Shown here one piece after another: positions 8,495-16,695 of a DNA stretch of 35,274 nucleotides. The position numbers were made by a program, and so were the translations under genes. Source of the DNA: Alphaproteobacteria bacterium (lineage in GTDB: Bacteria > Pseudomonadota > Alphaproteobacteria > UBA7887); the NCBI GenBank assembly GCA_030739735.1, contig JASLYQ010000026.1:1-35274 (forward strand). The letters run 5' to 3'. The notes below the pieces were generated by a model. The model made no database searches, was not told the origin of the DNA, and saw only the letters and a program-made list of their open reading frames with translations. Numbering within the stretch: the stretch's first letter is position 1; the number at the start of each line of letters is the position of its first letter.

Positions 8495-10279
8495 TCAGTC
8501 GCCGGGCACCCAGGGGGTGCCGTAGATGGGTTCTTTGTGGGGCATCGGTGGTAGCGCCCAGGTGCCGGTGGCGGGCGGGCGCACTTCAGCGTCCACGTGC
8601 ACGTCGAGTAACGCCGGCTTGCCCGACGCCAGCGCCTGCTCCAGCGCGCCTTCGAGATCGCCGGGGTCGGTGACTGTAGTGCCATCCACGCCGCAGGCGC
8701 GGGCCAGCGCTGCGAAGTCCGGGTTGTAGGGCTCGCGATTGTCACCACGATAAAAACCGGTGCCGATCTCGCGACCCTCGAACAGGCCGTACTGGATGTC
8801 GCGGATGGCTGACCAGGCGAAGTTGTTCCAGACCACCCAGATGGCCGGGATGTTGTACTCGACCGCGGTGCAGAGCACATGCGGGGTCATGGTGAAGCCG
8901 CCGTCGCCCACCACCGAGATGCAGGCGCTTTCGGGCGCTGCTAGCTTGGCGCCGAGAATTCCAGAGGGCCCAAAGCCCATGGCTGAAAACCCCCAGGTGT
9001 TGAGCATGGTCTGGGGCATCCGCGCGTCCCAGAACTGCATGAACCAGTTGTGGTGGACACCGGAATCGAGCGACAGGATGCCATCGTCTGGCATCAGCTT
9101 GCGCAATGTTGTGACGACCTGCTCGGGCCGTAGCGGGCTTGTGCGCGCGTCCATGTTGGGGGCGGTGAAGTCATCCCATTCCTGTTGCCAGGCGGCGATT
9201 TCGTCGCGCCAGACAGCGAGCCGCGGGGCGCCACTTTCGCCCCGCCGTTCGATCTCACCGAGTAGCTGCCGCAGCACGGTTCGCGCGTCCGCCACGATGC
9301 CAAGGTCTGGCGCATAATTGCGGCCGATCTCGACCGGGTCCACATCCACATGGATAAGCTTGGTGTGCGGAAAGTTCCACGAATAGCCAGGCAGCCATGA
9401 GGACGACGAGCGATCGTCAAAGCGGGCACCGATTGCCAGAACCAGGTCCGCATGGCGACCCGCTTGGTTTGCCGGGTAGACGCCGTTGCGGCCAATGAAG
9501 CCGAGCGACAAGTCGTGGGTCATGTCGAGACAACCCATGCCGTTCGGCGAGCTGATGACGGGGACAGAGAGTTTCTCGGCAAGCGCCGTGAGCTCCGCGG
9601 ATGCTTCGGAGAGCGTCACGCCGTGGCCGATGAACAGCACTGGGCACTCCGCTGCCAGCAGCATATCGACGGCGCCACTCACGTCCTCGGGCGAGGCGGC
9701 AGAGCGTCGGCTGATGCGCTCGCCGGCAGCGGTCGGTACTTCGACGTCGGCGCTTTCCTGGAAGACATTGAAAGGCACGTCGAGCTGTACCGGGCCGGGG
9801 CGCCCTTGGGTCATCGTGGTCCAAGCGTGGTCGAGCGCCAGCGGCAACATCTCGACACGGGTCGGCTGCAAGCTGCGCTTGACGACAGGGCGCACGACGG
9901 AGGGAAAATCAGCCGCGCCATGGCGGTTGATCTCCTGGAAGGGCCCGCGGTCGAATTGCTGGGTTGGCACGTTGGCGGTAATTGCCAGAAAGGCGGATGA
10001 ATCGCTCAGCGCACAGGTCAGCGCCATGACCAGATTGGCCGAACCTGGGCCGCACGAGGTCAGTGTAGCCACCGGCTCGTGCTTCACCCGGTAATAGGCG
10101 TCGGCCATGTGTCCCGCGGTCTGCTCGTGGCGAGGTGAGACCAGTGTGATGTCGTCTTGCGCCGCGTGCAGCGCATCGAGGATGCCGACCGTGCCATGGC
10201 CGCAAAGGCCGAACACGTACGGCATCTTTTCCTTGATCAGGAACTCGACGATAAGTTCGCCGCCCTTCATCTCCGGCAT
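8495..10279 (-). CDS. Thiamine diphosphate-dependent enzyme, acetolactate synthase-like
   Basis: The 594 aa product has the three-domain layout of the IlvB/POX family. The N-terminal Pyr domain carries catalytic Glu52 (SPRHEQTAGHMADAYYR). The middle domain spans about 200-340. The C-terminal PP domain has the ThDP/Mg motif GDGGFTM (458) ending at WNN (484-486). True acetolactate synthase is unlikely: no small subunit gene is present, and the context is C1 metabolism. Oxalyl-CoA decarboxylase, sulfoacetaldehyde acetyltransferase or a 2-oxoacid decarboxylase are alternatives that the sequence does not settle. ATG 10279 follows AGGGAGCTGAC. It starts 32 bases after the COG0523 GTPase gene and 13 bases before the cupin gene, so it is probably in the demethylase operon. 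Confidence 0.8.
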   Translation of the reverse strand: MPEMKGGELIVEFLIKEKMPYVFGLCGHGTVGILDALHAAQDDITLVSPRHEQTAGHMADAYYRVKHEPVATLTSCGPGSANLVMALTCALSDSSAFLAITANVPTQQFDRGPFQEINRHGAADFPSVVRPVVKRSLQPTRVEMLPLALDHAWTTMTQGRPGPVQLDVPFNVFQESADVEVPTAAGERISRRSAASPEDVSGAVDMLLAAECPVLFIGHGVTLSEASAELTALAEKLSVPVISSPNGMGCLDMTHDLSLGFIGRNGVYPANQAGRHADLVLAIGARFDDRSSSSWLPGYSWNFPHTKLIHVDVDPVEIGRNYAPDLGIVADARTVLRQLLGEIERRGESGAPRLAVWRDEIAAWQQEWDDFTAPNMDARTSPLRPEQVVTTLRKLMPDDGILSLDSGVHHNWFMQFWDARMPQTMLNTWGFSAMGFGPSGILGAKLAAPESACISVVGDGGFTMTPHVLCTAVEYNIPAIWVVWNNFAWSAIRDIQYGLFEGREIGTGFYRGDNREPYNPDFAALARACGVDGTTVTDPGDLEGALEQALASGKPALLDVHVDAEVRPPATGTWALPPMPHKEPIYGTPWVPGD

Positions 10280-10311
10280 GTCAGCTCCCTAGTTTTGTTG
10301 GTGGGTGCAAT

Positions 10312-11181
10312 TTAGGCGCTGTCGGCGCGATCCGCAAAAACGAAGTGGGCGGCCAGCGCGTCGGGGTCGAGGTCTGGCCCGATCAGCACCAGGTGCCTGT
10401 GCGGGCCGGCAGCAGGGGTGATCTCCAGTGCGTCCGGAACGTACTGGATAAGCGACGGCACGCCGTCCACCTCCATGAAGCCTTTGGCGCGCCATAGGGG
10501 GCAGCGCAGGGTGGCGAAAGTTTGACGTAGCGTCTCGCTGTCGATGGCTTTGTCGCAGGTTAGGGTGATGGCATCGGTGTGAATATGGCTGCCGCCGCCA
10601 CCGCTTTTGCGGCTAGTGCCTTCAAACAGAGGCGTGCCGTCGATATCGCCGTGCTCGGCGGGAATTACTGTAGCCTCCGAGTTCAGACTGGCGACGGTAG
10701 CGAGCGTCGCCGCGAGTTGCTCGGGTGTCGCGAGATCGGTCTTGTTCACGACCACGATGTCGGCTGCCGTCACCTGTTCGCCATAGAACAGCCCGAGGCT
10801 GCTATGCAGGCGTGTGAAACGCGCCGCATCGACGACCGTGACCAGAGGCGCGAGGGTGAGCCACGACGATTCCTTGCCGAGAGCCGCGACAAGCTCGTCC
10901 GGCTGGGCGACGCCGCTCGCCTCGACGATCACCTGAGCATAATCTTGCAGGTCTTCCAGCGCCTCCACCAGCGGCCCCTGCAAGGTACAACAGACGCAGC
11001 CCGAGGGCAGCTCGACCGTTGTCTCGGCGATGTCCTCGAGCAGTGCACCGTCGATGCCGACATCGCCAAACTCGTTTACGATTACGGCGAGCGCGCCGTC
11101 GGGCGCTGGGGCGTTGAGGATACGCCGCAGCAGTGTTGTCTTGCCGGCGCCGAGAAAGCCGAACAGGAAGACGACTTTCAT
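10312..11181 (-). CDS. CobW/COG0523-family GTPase (metallochaperone-like)
   Basis: The 289 aa protein is a G3E-family GTPase of the CobW/YjiA type. It has Walker A GFLGAGKTTLLRR (8-20), the metal-binding CxCC motif GCVCC (61-65), EASG near 87, and NKTD for guanine specificity. A glycine- and His-containing linker (GGGGSHIHTD) leads to a CobW C-terminal domain. Members insert or traffic Zn2+, Co2+ or nickel, and CobW itself is tied to cobalamin synthesis. ATG 11181 overlaps the stop of the pterin methyltransferase gene (ATGA at 11178-11181), showing translational coupling. Placement in a corrinoid operon suggests delivery of Zn to the methyltransferase or service to the cobamide (inference). 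Confidence 0.88.
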   Translation of the reverse strand: MKVVFLFGFLGAGKTTLLRRILNAPAPDGALAVIVNEFGDVGIDGALLEDIAETTVELPSGCVCCTLQGPLVEALEDLQDYAQVIVEASGVAQPDELVAALGKESSWLTLAPLVTVVDAARFTRLHSSLGLFYGEQVTAADIVVVNKTDLATPEQLAATLATVASLNSEATVIPAEHGDIDGTPLFEGTSRKSGGGGSHIHTDAITLTCDKAIDSETLRQTFATLRCPLWRAKGFMEVDGVPSLIQYVPDALEITPAAGPHRHLVLIGPDLDPDALAAHFVFADRADSA

Positions 11182-12233
11182 CGTGCGGCGCGCTTGGTCT
11201 CCCGCTGCTTGGTCCGCCAAGCCTTGATATAGGTACGGCAGCCCTCGTCGCGGCCAAGGATGACGTTCTCGGCGAGCCGGTAGTCGTCTCTCTCGCGATC
11301 CATGGCGAAAACCTCGGACGGCGGGCTTAGGTTGGGATCGATGATGCCGCTGTCCAGCCCCACTTCGGTGCCGAGAATCATGAACACGTCGTTGATGGTC
11401 TTGCGCGAGGGGATGCCGAAGGAAACGTTGCTGACGCCACCGGTGATATGGATTTCCGGCCCCCAGCACTCGCGCAGGCCCTTGATGGCATCGAGCCCAT
11501 GCATCCCGAATGCGGGATTGACCGAGACCGGGAAGAACAGTGGATCGACGAACATGTCGCTGCGCGCGATGCCTTTGGCCTCGGCGGTTTTGATCATGCG
11601 TCCGGCATTGGTCAGGCGCTGCTCGACGCCATCTGGCATGCCTGACTCACCTGCCGCCGTAAGCACTACGCGGGCATTGTGCTTGACGGCGAGATCAACC
11701 GCATCGCTGCGCTCCAGCGAAGCGGAATTGAGCATGGGCCGCGCGGCCGATCCGGCACAGGCATCGAGGCCCGTAGCAATGACTTCCATGTCCGAGGAAT
11801 CCACGGCGATCGGCAGCTTGCTCATGCCGCGCAGGGCGGTGACGGCCCAGGCCATAGCCTCCTGGCGCTCGGACATGTGGATCGAGATCTCGTCCACATT
11901 GATGTCGAGATAGGTGCTGCCGTTCTTTTCCTGGTTGGCGACGAGCGCGCGCAGGTAGGCTACAGCGATCTCGGCATCGTCGCCACCCGCCATCGCGGTC
12001 CTGACCGCGATCATCACGTGCTTGATGCGGCCCGCCTCGTATTCTTGGGTCTTGCTGGCCCAATCGGGTATGGGCAGCAGGCCGGCATTGCCGTTATTAT
12101 CCGTAAAGGTGATGCCCTCGCTGCCACCGTCCTCGCCCGAGATATAACGCTTGCCGCGCTTCAAAAGTACGCGGGTCGTGTGAACGTTCTCGCCGATAAC
12201 GACAAAGTTGGCTCTGCGGATCTCGGTGCTCAT
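11178..12233 (-). CDS. Methyl-corrinoid:tetrahydrofolate methyltransferase (pterin-binding, AcsE/MtrH/MT-II type)
   Basis: The 351 aa product folds as a pterin-binding TIM barrel. Recognisable signatures are GENVHTTR (14-21), YLDINVDE (108-115), AVDSSD (143-148), MLNSAS (167-172), FVDPLFFP (228-235) and GGVSNVSFGIP (265-275). The Asn in the last motif aligns with the Asn that contacts N5 of the pterin in MeTr. In this context it should move the methyl group from the corrinoid protein to tetrahydrofolate, the MT-II step of O-demethylases and the CmuB step of chloromethane use. Its start and stop both overlap neighbours by ATGA, the hallmark of a tightly coupled operon. Direction of transfer is inferred. 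Confidence 0.88.
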   Translation of the reverse strand: MSTEIRRANFVVIGENVHTTRVLLKRGKRYISGEDGGSEGITFTDNNGNAGLLPIPDWASKTQEYEAGRIKHVMIAVRTAMAGGDDAEIAVAYLRALVANQEKNGSTYLDINVDEISIHMSERQEAMAWAVTALRGMSKLPIAVDSSDMEVIATGLDACAGSAARPMLNSASLERSDAVDLAVKHNARVVLTAAGESGMPDGVEQRLTNAGRMIKTAEAKGIARSDMFVDPLFFPVSVNPAFGMHGLDAIKGLRECWGPEIHITGGVSNVSFGIPSRKTINDVFMILGTEVGLDSGIIDPNLSPPSEVFAMDRERDDYRLAENVILGRDEGCRTYIKAWRTKQRETKRAAR

Positions 12234-13882
12234 CCGGCGCTCCTTTTCAGCGATGGTCGTGGCGGGTCCATCATGGGCTTGAATTGGCAGCCTTCGACGA
12301 AAAGGTCGAAGAAATCAGGTTCAGTTTCGAGCTCAATATGATCGATGCGGGGGACAGCCCTTTCCAACGCGCGCCGTGCCGTGACAGACAGCAGCACTTT
12401 GCGCGCGCCGTGCAGCGCGGCGTTGCCGACTTTCGCGACGCGCGCGGGATCGATCGGTGCTAAAAGACCGATGGCGATGGCGTTCTCGATATCGAGGGTA
12501 TTGGCGAAGCCGCCGGCCAGGGTCACGCGCTCAACCTCGCCAGGCCCGATGCCGAGGCTGCGCAACACGATCTGCTGGCCGCAGCTGTTTGCTGCCTTGG
12601 CCTGGGCGAGGTGGCTAGCGTCGGCGCGGGAAAATGTGATGCCGTGCTCCGGTACGACGGTGATCTGCATTTGCTTGCGCCCGCCCGAGAAGACGCCGAG
12701 CGGGTTCATAAGCTCCTGGCGGCGCAGTACGGCGACAAGATCGACTAGGCCCGAGCCGCACAAGCCTTCCGGCGGCGCGTCACCGATGGTTTGCCAGGAA
12801 AAGTCTTCACCCCGCCAATCGAGGGACTCGATGGCACCGTCAAAGGCCCTCATGGCCCAGGTCACGAGGCCGCCTTCGAAGGCCGGGCCGGCCGGGCATG
12901 AGGCGGCCAGCATCCGGCCGTGGGCACGCACCACTACCTCGGTATTGGTGCCGATGTCGATCAGCATCTCTGGCGCGTCGCCTTCGGGATCGAGTCCGGT
13001 GGCAGCAAGACAAGCTGCCGTGTCGCCGCCGACATGGCTGGCGATTAACGGTAGGCCGTAAAGCCGCGTCCGGCGGTTGGCGCGAAAGCCGAGATCCCAG
13101 GCATTGGCGGTCAATGCTGTGCTGTCGCGCTTTCCCGCGCGCCACTCGGCTTCGACGAGCGAGCGGTACGGCTTTTGCCCGATGCTGGCGACATCGAGGC
13201 CGAAGATCAGTTCGCGCATGGTGGTGTTGCCGGCCACGACGATCTCATAGATTGCGCGGCGGGCAAAACCGTGGCGCTTGGCGGCAGCGCGGATCTCGCG
13301 GTTCACCGCGCTTACCACAGCTTTCTGCAGCTCGCCCGGGTTGGTACCATCGTAGGAGATGCGGTGCATCACGTCCGAGCCGCCGAAGCCTTGCGGGTTG
13401 GCGAAGGCGCAAGTCTCGACGCTGTCGCCGGTCTCAAGATCGACGATATCCATGACCACCGTCGTGGTGCCGAGGTCGAGTGCAATACCGAGCATGCGCT
13501 TACGCGCCTGGTCGATCACCTGGCCGTCGAGCAGGATCTCGTCGCCGTGGCGGCTGGCGGCTGGATCGCGCGCCAAGCTCTCGTCGAAATGGGTATCAGT
13601 CAGGATGCGCGGGCGCCGTCGTAGCGGTGCGAAGCGGATGTCGCGCTCGGCGACAATCTCGGCTTGGCAGGCAAGGCGGTAGGGGTCCTTAAGAAAGCCT
13701 TCGACCCCGCTGCGCGGGCCCAAGGCGTCCAGCCCTTCGCTGATCTCGACGACGCATTCGTGGCAGGTGCCCGAGCGCCCGCAGGAGGTCGCGACTTCCA
13801 GTGCTAGGTCGTCAGCGTAGTCAAACAGTGTACGCCCGGCGATCAGCTCACGGCTCTCGCCGCCATGGGAGACGCGGCTCAC
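12230..13882 (-). CDS. RACo-type reductive activator of corrinoid proteins (2Fe-2S plus ASKHA ATPase)
   Basis: When a corrinoid protein is oxidised to Co(II) it must be reduced back to Co(I); RACo proteins couple this to ATP hydrolysis. The 550 aa product starts with a ferredoxin-like domain holding C34, C40, C43 and C72 (C-x5-C-x2-C-x28-C), as in plant-type 2Fe-2S sites. A linker leads to the ASKHA ATPase region: LGIALDLGTTTV near 131-142, DIGTNTE, GLCGSGLVD, and LAGGFANTLDIENAIAIG. This is the DUF4445 architecture. The start is GTG at 13882, overlapping the preceding stop as GTGA; no better start exists because the ferredoxin domain begins at once. Confidence 0.9.
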   Translation of the reverse strand: MSRVSHGGESRELIAGRTLFDYADDLALEVATSCGRSGTCHECVVEISEGLDALGPRSGVEGFLKDPYRLACQAEIVAERDIRFAPLRRRPRILTDTHFDESLARDPAASRHGDEILLDGQVIDQARKRMLGIALDLGTTTVVMDIVDLETGDSVETCAFANPQGFGGSDVMHRISYDGTNPGELQKAVVSAVNREIRAAAKRHGFARRAIYEIVVAGNTTMRELIFGLDVASIGQKPYRSLVEAEWRAGKRDSTALTANAWDLGFRANRRTRLYGLPLIASHVGGDTAACLAATGLDPEGDAPEMLIDIGTNTEVVVRAHGRMLAASCPAGPAFEGGLVTWAMRAFDGAIESLDWRGEDFSWQTIGDAPPEGLCGSGLVDLVAVLRRQELMNPLGVFSGGRKQMQITVVPEHGITFSRADASHLAQAKAANSCGQQIVLRSLGIGPGEVERVTLAGGFANTLDIENAIAIGLLAPIDPARVAKVGNAALHGARKVLLSVTARRALERAVPRIDHIELETEPDFFDLFVEGCQFKPMMDPPRPSLKRSAG

Positions 13883-14220
13883 GAGTCCGGGTCGTCCTCA
13901 TCGCGGCGCGCGCGCGCCGCGCGCTTGATACGGGAGATCTTTTTTTTGGCCCGATCATAATGGGCCGGCTCGCTGTCCCAGGCGACACGGTAGTCCAAGG
14001 TGCCGTCATGGGTACAGATGGGCAAAGTCTCGCTGTCGTCGAGCCGCAACTGCATGCGGCAGCGGGCCAACCCGGTACAGCGGTCGTGGCGGTCGCGATA
14101 GGGGCAGCGCACGGAAGCCTGCTTGTCAGCGTGGCGGACCATGTCCGCGAACAGCTCGGTAATGCGATCGAGCCGTTGCTGATAGGCTTCCTTATCTGTC
14201 TTTGGCGGCTTGTCAGGCAT
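13879..14220 (-). CDS. Small 4-cysteine protein of unknown function in the corrinoid operon
   Basis: I do not recognise this 113 aa protein. It begins with a helical, charged segment (EAYQQRLDRITELFADM). Then four cysteines follow at C39, C48, C54 and C69 (C-x8-C-x5-C-x14-C), which could bind Zn2+ or an Fe-S cluster. It ends in a strongly basic then acidic tail (AKKKISRIKRAARARR, then DEDDPDS). ATG 14220 overlaps the corrinoid protein stop by 8 bases, and its stop overlaps the RACo start, so it is made together with both. Its fixed place between the corrinoid protein and its activator suggests an electron-transfer or assembly partner (inference). Confidence 0.75.
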   Translation of the reverse strand: MPDKPPKTDKEAYQQRLDRITELFADMVRHADKQASVRCPYRDRHDRCTGLARCRMQLRLDDSETLPICTHDGTLDYRVAWDSEPAHYDRAKKKISRIKRAARARRDEDDPDS

Positions 14221-14968
14221 CGGCCCCGGCTGCCACGAGGTCCTTGGCCAGTCCGACGCAGGCCAGTGCATCCTTGCCATAGCTATCGGCGCCCATATCG
14301 TCGGCGAATTCCTGGGTTACCGGCGCACCGCCGACCATGATGCGCACGTCGTCGCGCAGGTCTGCATCGATGAGGGCCTCGATAGTCTTGCCCATGTTCG
14401 GCATGGTCGTGGTCAGAAGTGCCGACATGCCGAGTACAGGCGCGCCGTGCTCCTCGACGGCATCGATGAACTCGTCATCGGAGGTATCGACACCGAGATC
14501 GATGACGGTGAAGCCGGCGCCGCGCAGCATCATGATGCAGAGGTTCTTACCGATGTCATGCAGGTCGCCCTTGACCGTGCCCATGATCACTGTGCCGATG
14601 GGCTTGACGCCCGAGGCTGACAGGATCGGTTCGATATATGTCATGCCAGCCTTCATGGCGCGGGCGCAGGAGAGCACCTCGGGCACGAAGATGAAGTTCT
14701 CCCGGAACTTGATCCCGACTATGCCCATGCCGCCGATCAGCCCGTCGTCCATAACCTCTGTGGCCTTGATGCCTTCGGCTAGCGCTTGCTTAGTCAGTTT
14801 GTCAGCTGCAGAATCGTTACCCTCAATGATGGCTACCGCAATGTCTTGCGTCAATGGCCGAGCCTTGGCGAAAAGGTCTACGGCGCGCGATATCTCCTCG
14901 GGGCGCTCGATGAACTCCTCGATCTCGTCGCGTAAAATCTCGTTGGCAATATCGGATAGGTTAGCCAT
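14213..14968 (-). CDS. Corrinoid (B12-binding) methyl-carrier protein, MtbC/MtvC-like
   Basis: The 251 aa protein carries a cobamide that alternates between Co(I) and methyl-Co(III), shuttling the methyl group between the two methyltransferases. Residues 1-115 form the helical cap typical of methyl-corrinoid proteins. The B12 domain follows, with GTVKGDLHDIGKN holding the D135-x-H137-x-x-G140 motif whose His is the lower axial ligand. SALLTTTM (182-189) and GGAPVT (213-218) complete the nucleotide-tail pocket. ATG 14968 lies 18 bases after the methyltransferase stop. The neighbours on both sides are its expected partners. Well supported. Confidence 0.93.
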   Translation of the reverse strand: MANLSDIANEILRDEIEEFIERPEEISRAVDLFAKARPLTQDIAVAIIEGNDSAADKLTKQALAEGIKATEVMDDGLIGGMGIVGIKFRENFIFVPEVLSCARAMKAGMTYIEPILSASGVKPIGTVIMGTVKGDLHDIGKNLCIMMLRGAGFTVIDLGVDTSDDEFIDAVEEHGAPVLGMSALLTTTMPNMGKTIEALIDADLRDDVRIMVGGAPVTQEFADDMGADSYGKDALACVGLAKDLVAAGADA

Positions 14969-14986
14969 AGCAATCGGTCTCGCGGT

Positions 14987-16030
14987 CTAATGCACTTGCG
15001 GGTGATTTGCGTGCCAGTCGCGCACGGCCTTGGGGATCTCGAGCAGGTTCTCGATCGAGGTTTGCAAGGGAATCGCGCATTCCGGGGCAATCAGCTGCAC
15101 GCCGGCATCAAGGTTAGCATAAACCTCCTCGCGCACGGCGTCCGTCCCCTTGGCAAATAGGGTTTCGGGATTGTTAATGTTGCCCACCAGCCGGATGCCA
15201 CCGTGAACCGCTTCCATGGACTCGCCCGGCTCGTTCTTGGAATCGTAATGAAAGGCGGCCATGCCGGTCTCGGCAATGAAGGGCATGCGATCGACCGTAC
15301 GTCCACATATGTGAAGAATTAATGGAATATCAAGACGTTCTGAGAATTCTTTATGTATATTCTTTAGGTAACGCTCGTAATACTCACCGCTGACGAGATC
15401 GCCGGTGGCATGGTCGGGCAAGGTGAGGGCATCGACGCCGACATCGATTTGCGCCTGACCGAATTGGATGGTCGCCTCCTTGAGGCGGTCGAGCACCAGC
15501 TTGGTCTTGCCCGGATCGTCCAACGAGAGCAGCAGGAAAGGCTCGACCCCGAAGCAGTGATAAGCTAGCGACCAGGGCCCCATGGTCTTGCCGACGATCG
15601 CCACCTCGTCGCCAAATTCCTTGCGCAAGCCGCGAATAGCGTCGAGCACGCAGATCGTGTCCTGGTGGGTGAGGAAGTCGTTGGGGATGCGGATGTCGTC
15701 GGCGGTGCGCCAAATCGGTTCTTTCATGCGCACGGTCGGCCAGTTGTCTTTCTGCTCCCACTGCATCTTGCAGCCGAGCGCTGAGGATTCTTGGATGATT
15801 GAGAAGACCGGCATGATGGCGTCGAAATCGAGCTCGGTGTAGCTCGTCGCAGCCAGGCGTGCCATCAGCTCGCCCTCGCGGTTGGCGTTGGGAAACGGTG
15901 CGTCGACCAGATCCATCAACTCGACTGTGGCGACCGAGGTCGGGTTGCACACCGGCGTTCTGTCGACGGGCTCGCCGGCGAGTGCTGCCAACACCCTCTC
16001 ACGGCTCGTCATGGGGGCTATGCCTGTCAT
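14987..16030 (-). CDS. UroD-family cobamide-dependent methyltransferase (MtaA/CmuA/MtvB-like, MT-I)
   Basis: This 347 aa protein has the uroporphyrinogen decarboxylase fold shared by MtaA/MtbA, CmuA and the substrate-specific MT-I of acetogen O-demethylases. The Zn ligands used by this group are present: H240 and C242 in LILHICGRT and C318 in APECAIP. The opening MTSRERVLAALAGEPVDRTPV is the family N-terminus. No CoM-based metabolism is expected in a bacterium of this type, so it most likely takes the methyl from the growth substrate to the corrinoid. The substrate (methoxy, methyl-halide, methyl-sulfur or other) cannot be read from sequence. A GAGGGAGG site precedes ATG 16030, 18 bases after the upstream gene. 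Confidence 0.88.
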   Translation of the reverse strand: MTGIAPMTSRERVLAALAGEPVDRTPVCNPTSVATVELMDLVDAPFPNANREGELMARLAATSYTELDFDAIMPVFSIIQESSALGCKMQWEQKDNWPTVRMKEPIWRTADDIRIPNDFLTHQDTICVLDAIRGLRKEFGDEVAIVGKTMGPWSLAYHCFGVEPFLLLSLDDPGKTKLVLDRLKEATIQFGQAQIDVGVDALTLPDHATGDLVSGEYYERYLKNIHKEFSERLDIPLILHICGRTVDRMPFIAETGMAAFHYDSKNEPGESMEAVHGGIRLVGNINNPETLFAKGTDAVREEVYANLDAGVQLIAPECAIPLQTSIENLLEIPKAVRDWHANHPQVH

Positions 16031-16048
16031 TCGTGCCTCCCTCTCTCG

Positions 16049-16675
16049 TTATTCCTGCGTGCTCGGCGCTGCGAGCACACCCCGACCCGCCGTCTCCGCC
16101 TGCTCTCGCATGGCGACGCGAACATTGAGCGCCCGAGTCAGCAGTAGGCCAATAAGTGCATCGTGCGCGTGGCCGCAGAAAAATGCCACTGTATCGTCGC
16201 TCTCCGCTTCCATCTCGGCCAACTTCACGAGACCGCCTGCCACGGTAGCGATGCGCCGGGTATTGGCCGGATCGTCAGCGGAGACCCGGTAGCGGCCGGC
16301 GCCGAGGCTGGTGACGATAATATTGGCGTCCGCTTTTTTATCGAAAACCGTGAGTGGCTTGGCCGTGAACTTGTTCGCCGGATCGAGCTTGCAGACTTCC
16401 AGAAAAAGGCGGCGAACGCCCATGCTGTGCTCGGCGCCACACGGAAACCGCTCGCTGTGCTCGCTCTCGGGAACCATGTCGCCCAGCGTTTGCATTGCCT
16501 CGCCTAGCCACGCCATGCGGGCCTCGGCTCCCTCGTGGCCGCTGTATGTATGCACCCGGAATGCCGCCGCGCCATTGCTGCCCGGTCGCTCGTACAGCGC
16601 CAAAGTGACGTCGTGGAAGTGGCGGTCCATCGGCAACAACTCGATGCGCTTGCCCAGATCGACGATATGCCCCAT
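16049..16675 (-). CDS. Unknown 208 aa protein, first gene of the corrinoid operon
   Basis: I do not recognise this protein. It is soluble, with no signal peptide or membrane segment. Features that can be seen are an early DRHFHDV, a central FPCGAEHSMGVRR, LEVCKLDP, and a His/Cys-containing FFCGHAHDALIG near residues 165-176. The recurrence of Cys and His near each other could mean metal binding. ATG 16675 has a GAGGGCC site and lies about 37 bases from the predicted start of transcription, so it is the leading gene. Position next to the UroD-type methyltransferase suggests it serves substrate entry or the methyltransferase itself (inference). Confidence 0.8.
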   Translation of the reverse strand: MGHIVDLGKRIELLPMDRHFHDVTLALYERPGSNGAAAFRVHTYSGHEGAEARMAWLGEAMQTLGDMVPESEHSERFPCGAEHSMGVRRLFLEVCKLDPANKFTAKPLTVFDKKADANIIVTSLGAGRYRVSADDPANTRRIATVAGGLVKLAEMEAESDDTVAFFCGHAHDALIGLLLTRALNVRVAMREQAETAGRGVLAAPSTQE

Positions 16676-16695
16676 GCGGCCCTCGGAAGAAATGC

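Noticed and set aside
8495-10279. Acetolactate synthase large subunit (ilvB)
   Set aside because: The ThDP motifs fit the superfamily, but no small regulatory subunit or ilvC is nearby and the operon context is C1 metabolism, so a specific ilv call is not supported.
12345-14620. Several long plus-strand frames opposite the RACo and corrinoid genes
   Set aside because: They are antisense frames of strongly recognised GC-rich genes with low-complexity Arg/Ser/Ala products.
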